This document shows positions 1-8,478 of a stretch of 38,760 nt of DNA, one piece after another. Position 1 is the stretch's first letter. The number at the start of each line of letters is the position of its first letter. The DNA is from Phallusia fumigata (lineage: Eukaryota; Chordata; Ascidiacea; Phlebobranchia; Ascidiidae), in the NCBI GenBank assembly GCA_008931825.1, contig QXVZ01019749.1:1-38760 (forward strand), read 5' to 3'. The notes below the pieces were generated by a model. It was not told the DNA's origin. It saw nothing but the letters and a program-made list of their open reading frames with translations, and ran no database searches. The translations under genes and the position numbers were made by a program.

Positions 1-110
1 CACTAACCTACAAAGCTGTTTAGCACTAAACACTACGCGATTTGTCCGCTCCAAAATCAAATGCGTTTCAACTAAGTACCTATTGGTAGCTGTTTAATGA
101 TTAGACGCAT

Positions 111-560
111 ATGAAATGTATGTGTAGTACAAGATCACGTATCCAGCCTGCTGACCTTTACCACAGGGGAGCCACATTATCTCTAGGTCGCCGTGCCCTG
201 TTGGAACAACAACTACACCATAAGATCAGAGGGCCGGCAGACCTCAATCAAAGACTCAAATCGAGGCGCCCCTTTGTACCGGCTGCACTCACATTGCTGC
301 AGGACAGTGATGGCCTAGGTGCAGCCGAGTGGATGACCACCAAATGGAAAGAGGAGTGGGGAAGCAAGATTACCCCCACTCCACCACTATTGCCCCAACC
401 CCACCAACAGACCACTAGGATTTGGTCCCAGACGGGCCTGGACTCGCCTGAACAGGCCAAGAACTGGGGTTGGGTGCTTTCGGTCATCCATGTACAAATG
501 GGGCCTGGCTCCCTCTGTCCCTTGACCTCGAAAAAATGCGGTGCAACCAAAAACTGGACA
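111..560 (+). pseudogene. Decayed non-LTR (LINE) retrotransposon, C-terminal tail of the reverse transcriptase ORF
   Basis: The plus strand holds the end of a LINE polyprotein in broken frames. In the frame of position 111, a block with AAEW, TTKWKEEW (around 325-360) resembles the region just after the reverse transcriptase of many animal LINEs. From 433 the frame changes and reads RAWTRLNRPRTGVGCFRSS, then MYKWGLAPS up to a stop near 522. This is the family's characteristic 'R-W-x-x-L-N-R-x-R-T-G-V-G' and 'K-W-G' block. A KCGAT segment, matching the usual C-x-C-G-A zinc-knuckle-like motif, follows in the first frame at about 535. The frameshift and stop show that the copy is dead. No endonuclease or catalytic YxDD core is present, so this is a 5'-truncated, mutated copy. 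Family assignment beyond 'LINE' is not possible by eye. Confidence 0.7.
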
Positions 561-604
561 TCCACTTTTTCACCCCTGCACTGAGACTTGACCAAGACCC
601 GAAA

Positions 605-800
605 TACAAGCGACTTGACTTGACTGAGACCTGAACCACCCTTGACTTGACTTGGGACTCAGACCCCTAGAAACTTGACTTGACTTGAGACTCGAACCCC
701 TAGAAACTTGACTTGACTTGAGACTCGAACCCCTAGAAACTTGACTTGACTTGAGACTCGAACCACTAGAGATTTGACTTGAGACTCGGCTTATAAGACT
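605..800. repeat. 33-bp tandem minisatellite, about 4-5 copies
   Basis: A 33-bp unit recurs, built from ACTTGACTTGACTTGAGACT followed by CGAACCCCTAGAA. The central three copies (about 668-770) are nearly identical, and the outer copies are diverged and shortened. On the minus strand this gives an 11-residue periodic reading frame (…SSLKSSQVSRG…), which is a consequence of 33 being divisible by 3 and not evidence of a gene. The array abuts the LINE remnant on its left. Confidence 0.85.
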
Positions 801-1060
801 CGTTACCCAACACTGTCTGAAAGTAACTTGCACATGTATTTATACACACACACACTTAGGTACCCTGAAACCCGCTATTTTAAGTGTGCATAAGCCTTCA
901 AATGTTTTATCCATTTGGAGACAGGTAATTGCTGGGGCAAATTTTGTCCATACAAATTTGTTGTTGGTCCATTGGAAAGTTATATTGCCAAGATGTTTGC
1001 TTTCTGCGTAATACTGTCTCATCAATAGTATAAGCGGCCAGTTACAAAATAAAATCCTAC
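801..1060. other. Intron sequence of MRPS5, nothing else recognised
   Basis: Sequence downstream (on the minus strand) of the second visible MRPS5 exon. I looked for the remaining C-terminal exon or exons in all minus-strand frames of 1-1060 and found none resembling the family. It appears to be intron into which the minisatellite and LINE copy have accumulated. It contains a short CA-rich stretch at 845-855. Confidence 0.5.
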
Positions 1061-2001
1061 CTATTAACTTGCACATATCTGTAACAGCTCGATGGCAGTG
1101 TAAGCCATAACCTTTTGGTTGTTTCCTGATCTGCATCCAGGTTCGGTGGTGGTTAACGAACATGTCCTCAAACACTGTTCGATCTTCAAATCTACAAAAA
1201 CAACACATCATAGTTTAAAAAACAGTCATTGGAATGCCATACACTGGTATTTTTGTTTTTAAACATGAATCATTTTTCCCCACAAAATAAATCTACTATT
1301 TTTTAAAGCCAAAAGCATAAAGGTTTTTACTGATATAAAAAACAACTAAACAAAACAATAAAAACATAATACCTTTGAATAACTTGCAACCTATTAACAG
1401 CCTTGTTTCTCGCTTTTCTAACAGCTGAATTAATGCTGCTTGATGTACTACTCGCAATACCCACTACTCCTTTGCCGTTTCCAACTGCCACCATGCATCG
1501 CAGACGATAGATTCGTCCGACTTTGTTGTCACGATGTGCCACCCTTGCAGCTTGCAACAGCACACACTGAAAATCTTCAAATGAGTTGTCTTCTGAAGGC
1601 TCTGGGGCAGGTATTTTTAGCCCACCCCACTGGGCCCCAGTCCAACCCCTAAGGGCTGACCTCTGAAACTGAAAACGTTGTTTGAAATTTTCTCGCTCCT
1701 GTTCATACTCCTGTTGTTCTTGTGGAGTACGTCTGGACAGATCATTTATAACCCTAGCATTCAGTCCAGGCCATTGAACTCCTGCAGCACTTTCCCCTAA
1801 CACTTTATTTCGTCCAAGATCTATTTTCTTCCTGGACTGTCCCCGTTTTCCGCGCCCAGTTCTTTTCTTGGTAGGTGATACAGAGTTCCATAATGCTGTT
1901 GCAGTCACTTGGTTCATAAAGTTAGAACCCTGTCTTGATAACTGAATCGCTGAAGTAAATGTCACTTTTAAAAGGTTGAATGTCTTTGCCACACTTTGCA
2001 T
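1061..2001 (-). CDS. MRPS5: Mitochondrial small-subunit ribosomal protein uS5m (MRPS5), 3' end outside window
   Basis: Two exons, 2001..1373 and 1191..1061, encode about 253 residues. The reading AG|GTATT (1372) to TTGTAG|A (1191) keeps the frame and yields QRFEDRTVFEDMFV. Exon 2 ends in MCKLIG before GTAGG at 1060. The start is the ATG at 2001, which opens an Arg/Lys/Ser/Thr-rich leader (MQSVAKTFNLLK...) typical of a mitochondrial presequence. Upstream codons are open but lack an ATG. Family signatures are seen in order: GRGKRGQSRKKIDLGRNKVL, then WPGLN, then the S5 dsRBD-like core with VAVGNGKGVVG, RKARNKAVNRL, and KQPKGYGLHCHRAVTDMCKL, matching the vertebrate protein closely. The product binds 12S rRNA in the mitoribosomal small subunit. 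Human MRPS5 is about 430 aa, so roughly the last third lies left of the window. Confidence 0.93.
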
Positions 2002-2061
2002 GGTGAACCAACAAACGCCTACTTTTTCAGTAATTTGGCTACATTTTTCTAAAAACAATTT

Positions 2062-2084
2062 CTATGTGCAGAAAGAAAAAATAA
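2062..2084 (-). promoter_or_regulatory. Splice-acceptor-like site just upstream of MRPS5 (possible spliced-leader trans-splice site)
   Basis: On the minus strand a pyrimidine-rich run (TTATTTTTTCTTTCTGCAC) ends in ATAG at 2062-2063, 60 bases before the MRPS5 start codon, with no upstream coding exon of MRPS5 seen. This could be a trans-splice acceptor for a spliced leader, or the 3' end of a 5'-UTR intron. The nearby HELLS poly(A) signal at 2130-2135 favours the first reading. Confidence 0.4.
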
Positions 2085-2129
2085 TAAACTTAATGGCAGG
2101 TTAGTCAAGAACAAAACAAGGTTTCAAAA

Positions 2130-2135
2130 TTTATT
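2130..2135 (-). terminator. Poly(A) signal AATAAA for HELLS
   Basis: AATAAA on the minus strand (TTTATT on plus), about 610 bases beyond the HELLS stop codon and about 70 bases before the acceptor-like site of MRPS5. The stretch 2136-2746 between it and the HELLS stop holds no gene that I can see and reads as a long AT-rich 3' UTR. Confidence 0.45.
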
Positions 2136-2746
2136 GCAGTTGGTTAAGCCCTTTTCTTTTCACATTTGCAGAAAATTGCAACACAAACATTAGCTCCGAA
2201 ATTTGAAACATAGGAATTTTGGTGTCTGAAAGTCTTTCTGAGAAGGCAGTAGAAATTATTCGATACGTCACTGGTTAGCCCAAAATGTTTCTAGCACTAG
2301 TAATAATAAAATATGTACAAAAGTAGTAACAAAAAGAAAACAACAGATTTTTTAGCATTTTTCATTAAGCTTGCTACAAAAGATGAACAAAAATCTAAAT
2401 TGCATTAAACTACAGATGGCAGGGTTACACTTCTTAGAAAAACACAATATGAAATTGCCAGTGAATACAAATTAACCAGTTTCACAGTAAAATTACCAGC
2501 ACCAACTAACACTTTAAGATAAGATCTACATAAATATGCCTGCTCCAAGTGAGTTATGAAATGTACTTTATGAAGTGAAAAATTTGAATACAAATCTCAA
2601 ACAACCATTATTTAAATGTTTAAACCCTGCTTACAAAAAGCCCACTTGGAAACAGGCTTGAAGTTGAAAAGGCACAAACACTATCACTGCGGCACAGCAA
2701 AAAATCTCAGACACAAGTGTACTAAATGTTTAAGCTTCAAATGAAA

Positions 2747-5587
2747 TTAATCCAAAGCACGGAACAATCCACAACCAATGTTTTCATCACTTGCCAACAT
2801 CACCTGTTTCCTGTCCAGTATCTTGGCCAAATCATCATCAGAAATGGGACGACAGGATTTTTCACTGCTTGCAGAATCTTTCAGCATTGTCAAAATCTTT
2901 GTAGATGCTGCTGTTGACGTCAGTTGATCAGATTTAATGTCTTCATCAAGCTTTCCTTTAAACTTTGAACGATTCATTATTAGTCGTTCAAGCACACGCT
3001 TTGCTTCTGCCCTTTCAACCATGAATTGGTCAATTGTGTTGGCTGAGACAAAGCGGTAGACAACAACTGGCTTTGTTTGTCCAATACGATGGCAGCGATC
3101 TTGTGCTTGAAGATCATTTTGTGGATTCCAATCTGAGTCATATATAATCACTGTGTCAGCTGCCGTCAAATTTATTCCTAATCCACCAGCTCTTGTCGAA
3201 AGAAGAAACATAAATAGCTCTGGATCCCGGTTGAACTGGTCGATGTGTTGCTGTCTGATTTCACATTTGGTTGACCCATCCAGCCGTACATGATTGTAGT
3301 TTCTAAAATGACAGAAGTCTTCCAAAATGTCCAAAATTTTCGTCATTTGGCTAAAAAGTAGCACTTTGTGACCATTCTCTTGCAACACTGGCAACATTCG
3401 ATCCAACAACTGAAGCTTTCCGCATGAAGTTACTAGTTCCTCATCAATTCTAAAAATATCAGTGCCAGGAATTAATGGGTACTGGATTAGGTAAGGATGG
3501 TTGCAACATTTTCGCAGCTGCATGACAACATTGTTAAGAGAAATATTAACTACTGCATCAGGGTCAAACAAATTCCGATCTTCTTTTTCTTTTAGGACCC
3601 GTGATTCCAGAGTAAGGCTACGTGTTTTGTGACCAACTACATCTGCAAATTCATCAGAAACTTTGTTGACATTTTCTTTATTTTCTGGGCTTTCCTTGTC
3701 TTCCAAATACTTTCGAATGGTGCGATTTGTCAAAGCTTGATAAAACTTATGCTGGGTGTCAGAAAGCGGGGCAAAAACCAAAACCTCTCTCTTGGGTGGA
3801 AGTTCTAAATCTACATCAGCTTTTGTTCTGCGCAAAAGAAATGGAGCAAGAATTTTATGCAGCATAAGTACGACATTTTTTTCCTTGTCTGAAGAAATAG
3901 ATTGGCTGCCCTTTTGTATCTTAGTCAGGTCAAACCATGCTTCAAATGTGCTTAAATCATTAAAAACTTCAGGAAGCAGAAAGTTTAGCAAAGACCACAA
4001 TTCCGCCAGATTGTTTTGCAGTGGTGTTCCTGTTAAAAGAAGTTTGGCAGATACCTTTAACATCTTTAGTTCTTTAAGCAGCCGACAATTCATGTTTTTA
4101 ATTCGATGTCCTTCATCGATCACCAAATAATCAAAAGTATGCTTAGACAATACATACCGATCCCTCATAATAATCTCATATGAAGTGACAACCACAGGAT
4201 AGCAATTTAGGTCTGGACTTTTTTCATCAATTTTGGACTGAAGAATATGCCTTTCAACTGCAGTGCCATGATACAACATGACAGGAATGCGAGGAGTAAA
4301 CCTCTTAAATTCTGATATCCAATTACAAATGGTTGACATAGGTGCACAAACCAAAAACGGGCCTTGAACACCAATCTTAACAAGCCGAGCTATTAATGCT
4401 ATGCATTGAATGGTCTTGCCCAATCCCATTTCATCAGCAAGAATTCCATTTACTGCGTTTTCGAAAAGAATTTTCAACCACTCATACCCAGCCACTTGAT
4501 AATCTCGCAGAATTCCTCCAGTAAGCAGTATAGGTTGTGAATCATGTATAGGTTTGTCATTTAAGTATTTTACACCATCTACAATGTTGATGACATTTTC
4601 AGTTTGAGCACCTGTATGTAGTTTTGATTGAAGTAGTGCATCTTGATCAATCTTACCAATAGCTTTATCCTGATCAGTCAGACTTTGCTTTGGATGTTTT
4701 GGCTCTGGTTCTTCATCCTTGGTTATGTCAGAGATAATAACTGTTTTCTCAACCCATTTATCTTTGTTCTTTTTCGTACCCACATGATGCACTAAATATT
4801 TCCACTTCTTGTCAACATAACAAGTGTCAATAATTTTGGCATTGATAAGGTCTTCCTCATTTTCGGTCTTTTGTAGAATCTGAACCTTCTCTCCAACCTC
4901 AAAGTCAGCTTTAGGGTGCGATGCTTCATCTTGATTTTTCTCCTTGCACTTTTGTTTTGCAGGGGTCCCAACATTTTTCTCTTGACTTCTTGGCCGTTTT
5001 CTTGTCTGGTGTTTTGAAGGCTCCACCTTAGGTTTTTCCTTGTTTACACTGGCTTTTAGAAGCTTTTGTTTTTTGCGTTTTGCACGTTTTTCCTTTTTCT
5101 CTTTAGTTTTCTCAATAATACCCAAAAGATAATTTGCATATATGCTGCTTTTTTCCAACAGGTGATGCAATTGTGTCATACGCATGTCCTCTGAAATTTC
5201 TTTCCACTGTTCCAGAGCTTCTTTTTTGATCTGCTCCTCCTCCTTCTTTCCATCAACAAGCAACTTTTCCTCCTCTTCAAACATTGCAGTTGTCAATAAC
5301 CCTGTTTCATCTTTTTTCACAGTGTCTGGTACATTATCATCCTCACAGGCAAACAAATCATCTACAGTTAGTTTGCTTTCACCAGGAACTTGCTGATTAA
5401 GGTCTTCAGTTTTAGGTGTGACAGATTTGCTGCTACATGAAGACATTTCACTGTAGTTGGATTTTGCTTCCACAAACTCATGGACTAAATGATTTGAATT
5501 TGAGTCAACCTCGCAAAAAACTCGGCGTGAGTTTGAATCATTGTCAAAGTCACTGCTGACAATGCTATCTGGTTCAGATTTCACCAT
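2747..5587 (-). CDS. HELLS: Lymphoid-specific helicase HELLS/LSH (SNF2-family remodeller) with an extra chromo-barrel domain
   Basis: A single intronless frame of 946 aa. It is an SNF2-family ATPase that remodels nucleosomes and supports DNA methylation and heterochromatin in the nucleus. The N-terminal acidic/coiled part (about 103-165) includes LHHLLEKSSIYANYLL, which matches a block in vertebrate HELLS. A Lys/Arg-rich stretch (about 160-205) looks like a nuclear signal. Residues about 228-285 form a predicted chromo-barrel (see separate entry). The helicase core shows Walker A ADEMGLGKT (384-392), DEGH box (491-494), LLLTGTPLQNN (516-526), STRAGGLGINLTAAD (797-811) and the arginine-finger motif QAQDRCHRIGQTKPV (827-841). 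All catalytic motifs are intact. Human HELLS is 838 aa, and the excess lies in the N-terminal part. A stop-free start context is at 5587. It diverges from the C18orf21-like gene and is followed by MRPS5 on the same strand. Confidence 0.97.
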   Translation of the reverse strand: MVKSEPDSIVSSDFDNDSNSRRVFCEVDSNSNHLVHEFVEAKSNYSEMSSCSSKSVTPKTEDLNQQVPGESKLTVDDLFACEDDNVPDTVKKDETGLLTTAMFEEEEKLLVDGKKEEEQIKKEALEQWKEISEDMRMTQLHHLLEKSSIYANYLLGIIEKTKEKKEKRAKRKKQKLLKASVNKEKPKVEPSKHQTRKRPRSQEKNVGTPAKQKCKEKNQDEASHPKADFEVGEKVQILQKTENEEDLINAKIIDTCYVDKKWKYLVHHVGTKKNKDKWVEKTVIISDITKDEEPEPKHPKQSLTDQDKAIGKIDQDALLQSKLHTGAQTENVINIVDGVKYLNDKPIHDSQPILLTGGILRDYQVAGYEWLKILFENAVNGILADEMGLGKTIQCIALIARLVKIGVQGPFLVCAPMSTICNWISEFKRFTPRIPVMLYHGTAVERHILQSKIDEKSPDLNCYPVVVTSYEIIMRDRYVLSKHTFDYLVIDEGHRIKNMNCRLLKELKMLKVSAKLLLTGTPLQNNLAELWSLLNFLLPEVFNDLSTFEAWFDLTKIQKGSQSISSDKEKNVVLMLHKILAPFLLRRTKADVDLELPPKREVLVFAPLSDTQHKFYQALTNRTIRKYLEDKESPENKENVNKVSDEFADVVGHKTRSLTLESRVLKEKEDRNLFDPDAVVNISLNNVVMQLRKCCNHPYLIQYPLIPGTDIFRIDEELVTSCGKLQLLDRMLPVLQENGHKVLLFSQMTKILDILEDFCHFRNYNHVRLDGSTKCEIRQQHIDQFNRDPELFMFLLSTRAGGLGINLTAADTVIIYDSDWNPQNDLQAQDRCHRIGQTKPVVVYRFVSANTIDQFMVERAEAKRVLERLIMNRSKFKGKLDEDIKSDQLTSTAASTKILTMLKDSASSEKSCRPISDDDLAKILDRKQVMLASDENIGCGLFRALD
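4733..4906 (-). other. Predicted chromo-barrel / Tudor-knot domain inside HELLS (residues ~228-285)
   Basis: The segment reads DFEVGEKVQILQK ... NAKIIDTCYVDKKWKYLVHHVG ... DKWVEKTVI. It follows the chromo-barrel pattern of MRG15, MSL3 and MYST acetyltransferases: 'G-E/D-K/R-V' in strand 1, 'A-K/E-I/V' in strand 2, 'K-Y-x-V-H-Y/H-x-G' in strand 3, and 'D-x-W-V' at the end. The domain binds methyl-lysine or nucleic acid in those families. It lies between the coiled N-terminus and the ATPase core. I know of no such domain in vertebrate HELLS or plant DDM1. The reading frame is continuous, so this is not a mis-joined exon. Confidence 0.7.
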
Positions 5588-6072
5588 TATTAATTTTGCC
5601 CCCTTCAGTTAAAAGCCTGAATTAGAGTGACATAAATTGTATGTTTGCAAGCAGTCGTAACTGCCCAAAACCAAGTTCGGCTGTTGAAAACACTACCAAA
5701 TAAAAGATCAGTTCTTCGAAACGCTACTAGGCGCTTTTGCAAATTTACATTTCCTAAAGAAAACCTCTCCTAACAACGAACTGTAAGAAGTTCACCGCCC
5801 ACGTGACTTGAAATGGCGCGTGTGCTCCCGGGGAAACCACCCATGCGTTGCATTAAAAATACATTTTTTGCACAATTTTTAAATTGGGATCAGTTTCATT
5901 TCCCAATTACTTTTTGCTACACCCACAATTCTTTTACAGATAGATAATTACGGTAGTAAATTGTGTCACTTACAAATTGTTTTTCGTTATGCTCGACAAG
6001 TTGCAGTATAAATGTAAACACTTGAAAACGTGAAAAGTTGCCTAAAAGTCGTTGAAAAACATTGAGTTTGCA
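5588..6072. promoter_or_regulatory. Divergent promoter region between HELLS and the C18orf21-like gene
   Basis: 485 bases separate the two start codons. The centre has a short GC-richer patch containing a palindromic E-box CACGTG (5800-5805) and, 5 bases on, ATGGCGCG (5813-5820), which is close to an E2F core. HELLS is a known cell-cycle/E2F-type gene in vertebrates, so the site is plausible, but its function here is inference. No TATA box is obvious. The remainder is AT-rich 5' UTR and spacer. Confidence 0.45.
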
Positions 6073-7192
6073 ATGAGTGCTGTAACTGCCGAATCACAAG
6101 AATTGAATCCTGTCAAGTTGACATTGCTGCACAGGTGGAAAGCAGCAAATCTCCTGGTTGGCAAAAGCTGCGAAGCATCAGGAAATATTATGTAGGTATA
6201 ATATTTTTGTTGCAAACTTGTTTTTCATCCAAGGCTGAATTGGGTTTGTGAAAACATTTCCCTGTATTGTGGCGAACTTAAAATAAATGATTATTAACCA
6301 AACTTTTTTGTAATCAGGTCTCAATTCGAGCAAAGCAAACAGATTTTAAATTTTGGTGGGTAAGTTGGTTCTACATTTACTTTTGGATGACATTAATTTA
6401 TCACCAATTTGTTACACAGACAACACCAAAGTCTCAACACAATATTGCCAAAAATGTGGAAACGTTTTCATGCCTGGCAATCACATTGTAACATTTGTTT
6501 CAAAACTTCCATTTGATGAAAGAGTTAAGAAAAGTTTGAAGAGAACGAAACGAAAACGAGGCTTGATTAAAGCAAAAGAAAAAAGAAATGTTGACAAATA
6601 TTATGATTCAAAACCTCATACCAAACTTTTCTGTAAAATTTGTTTCCATAGCAATGTATTAACTGGAGCAAGTCGCAAAGAGTTGGAAACTTTGGATGTC
6701 AGAAAAAACAAATCAGATGATTTAATTTCAGGTATCAATCTGTTTTGGTTGTAAATGTTTGCAATGAAATAGGCGATTACTAAGCTTTTTCATGAGCACT
6801 TGCTCAATATTTAAAGATGTTTTCAATACAATTTGTCCCAGCTTGTTATTTTAATAATTATCAGCATATTTGTACATTAATATGTGTGAAATTTAGTAAG
6901 TGGTTCTTTTGTAATATGTTCAAGAGTATGTACAAAAGATAAATTTTTGTTGAAAAGGTCTGGAAAAGTTTCAATTTCAGTTTTTATTTATATTCCAGGT
7001 TTTGCTCCAACATTGTTTGGAAATTCCAACAAGACTTCTACGCCAGTGAGGACCAGCACTTTAAACACCAGTATCAACAAATCGAGTAAAAGAAAAAGGA
7101 ATGCCACATCAAGATTATCAAGTCTTCTCAAAAATCAAAGCAGTTCTTCTTCACCTAATGGAAGTCTTCAGGATTTTTTATCGTCTTTATAA
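6073..7192 (+). CDS. C18orf21 (RMP24)-like zinc-ribbon protein, four exons, 220 aa
   Basis: Exons 6073-6191, 6318-6355, 6420-6731 and 6999-7192 join in frame to 220 residues, equal to the length I recall for human C18orf21. The second intron needs the less usual donor G|GTGGGTAAG, because the stronger GTAAGT four bases later breaks the frame. That junction is therefore the weakest. The N-terminus reads LLHRWKAANLLVGKSCEAS. Paired C-x2-C motifs at C62/C65 and C124/C127 form a zinc ribbon of the Rpp21/Snm1 kind, separated by a Lys/Arg-rich stretch (KRTKRKRGLIKAKEKR). The C-terminus SSLLKNQSS...LQDFLSSL matches the conserved tail of the vertebrate protein. C18orf21 has been proposed as an RNase MRP-specific subunit (RMP24). 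That role here is by homology only. It diverges from HELLS. Confidence 0.82.
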
Positions 7193-7488
7193 AATGCTTT
7201 CAGTTTTATTATAAATGCTGCACAATATTGTAAGTTTTTTCTGTGCTTTGTACTGTTTTATGTATATTTTGTGTTGCACAGTTTAGGAATTTTGTCAGGC
7301 AAGCAAAAACTGTGCCAGGATTTAAACCAACAACCTTGGAGAGGGAAAAAAAATACAGACAAAAGGTTGTATCCAAGAGAACTGCAACTCTTAGTGTGAA
7401 TTCTGTACTGCTAAAAGTAGGTAATTTAACTTCTAATACTTAAAACACCTAAGACATGATTAAGTTAAATAAATTATGTCGTGCCTAT
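7193..7488 (+). other. 3' UTR and spacer after the C18orf21-like gene
   Basis: AT-rich sequence with an AATAAA at 7468-7473, 276 bases past the stop, which is the best poly(A) signal. A degenerate pol III B-box-like string occurs on the minus strand near 7305-7325 (GGTTTAAATCC), but no convincing A box or tRNA fold accompanies it. The left target duplication of the hAT element occupies 7481-7488. Confidence 0.4.
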
Positions 7489-8090
7489 TAGGGATGGGCC
7501 AAAACTGCAAGTGTCCCGTTTGGTCGAGCACCGAGCATCTCACGTTAACGCTCGGTGCTGGGTCGAGCACGCTCGGTGTATTGTGACGTCACAAACGTTC
7601 CCATTTATACTGTAGCTTTTTACTTTTTTAGGGTCCCATATTTAGCCACCAGGGCCGTTTTTAAGTTCTAGAGGTCCCTTCTGTAGAATATGTGAGGCAA
7701 GCCAACGCTAAGTGAAACACCCATGTTTTATTGAGCAGCAACAGCAACTAATTAAAAACACTTTAAAGTATGCGTGTTTCCTCTTTGTCGTTTTCAAAAA
7801 CAGTCTCCACTATTCTTGGGCACCTTTGGAAATGGAACACTACTTTCGTACGTTAGCAATGAATAAATCTGTCAATAGCAATCTGTTAAACCTACCCACA
7901 AACGAACGTTCACCGTATAATACGATACATCGCCGTCACTAATACGCGTAATTTATATTTGGTTTCAATTTGAATTTTTTATCTAATGCTCGGCCAAATT
8001 CGTGCGACTGCTCGGCCGAGCACCGAGCATAAAAAATTGCGATGCTCGGTACCGAGTACTCGGGTTCTGGCTCGGTTCTGCCCATCCCTA
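7489..8090 (+). mobile_element. Non-autonomous hAT-type DNA transposon (MITE-like), copy 1, 602 bp
   Basis: The ends are TAGGGATGGGCCAAAACTGC and, on the other strand, TAGGGATGGGCAGAACCGAG, so the terminal inverted repeat core is TAGGGATGGGC. It is flanked by a perfect 8-bp duplication GTGCCTAT (7481-7488 and 8091-8098). Eight bases is the hAT target-site length. Both subterminal regions carry clusters of CTCGGT/ACCGAG and GTCGAGCAC motifs in both orientations, likely transposase-binding repeats. There is no transposase reading frame. A second copy lies at 30949-31555 in the opposite orientation. Confidence 0.92.
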
Positions 8091-8231
8091 GTGCCTATTC
8101 ATACATTTAATTTTGTTGTAGCTTTATACAAACAAAAAGGGCAACATTTCTTTATCGCTAGTTATTTTATGCAGTTAAATTTGTCATTAACAACAGATTG
8201 TGAACAAACAAAACTTGTGCAAAAGTGCAGC

Positions 8232-8237
8232 TTTATT
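8232..8237 (-). terminator. Poly(A) signal AATAAA, likely for the small coiled-coil gene
   Basis: AATAAA on the minus strand followed by GCTGCACTTTTGC. It lies about 240 bases beyond the proposed stop codon of the minus-strand coiled-coil gene and just right of the hAT element. Confidence 0.4.
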
Positions 8238-8478
8238 AACTTGACTAATATTTGTGCACATTGAGAGCTATAAAATTTTGATAGAAAAAATAAAAGCTTT
8301 TAGGTACAGTGCATAAAACACAACAGTAAAAAAATAAATGTACCGTTTCACAATTATCTGATGAGCAGCAAAATATATGAAATCACATAATAGTTACACA
8401 ACAGTGGTTCTAGAACAAATAAAATTTGACACAATTGCTTGAGGTCAAAGGTGATGAAATGTTCCACAGGTGGTTACA

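Noticed and set aside
111-584. 157-codon plus-strand frame as a protein gene
   Set aside because: It is one frame of a frameshifted LINE reverse-transcriptase tail; the family motif switches to another frame at about 433.
570-833. 87-codon minus-strand frame with 11-residue repeats
   Set aside because: Created by the 33-bp minisatellite, whose period is divisible by three; no independent coding evidence.
2002-2058. Extending MRPS5 19 codons upstream of the ATG at 2001
   Set aside because: The extension begins at TTG, not ATG, and lies between the acceptor-like site and the true ATG, so it is 5' UTR.
6356-6361. Using the stronger donor GTAAGT at 6360 for exon 2 of the C18orf21-like gene
   Set aside because: It leaves two bases over and shifts exon 3 out of the zinc-ribbon frame; the GTGGGT at 6356 keeps it.
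7243-7443. 66-codon frame and tRNA/SINE-like B box after the C18orf21-like gene
   Set aside because: Lies in the 3' UTR, lacks conserved features, and a single GGTTTAAATCC string without A box or fold does not make a tRNA or SINE.
7712-8028. Open frames inside the first hAT element as a transposase
   Set aside because: Too short, no hAT dimerisation or BED zinc-finger motifs; the element is non-autonomous.
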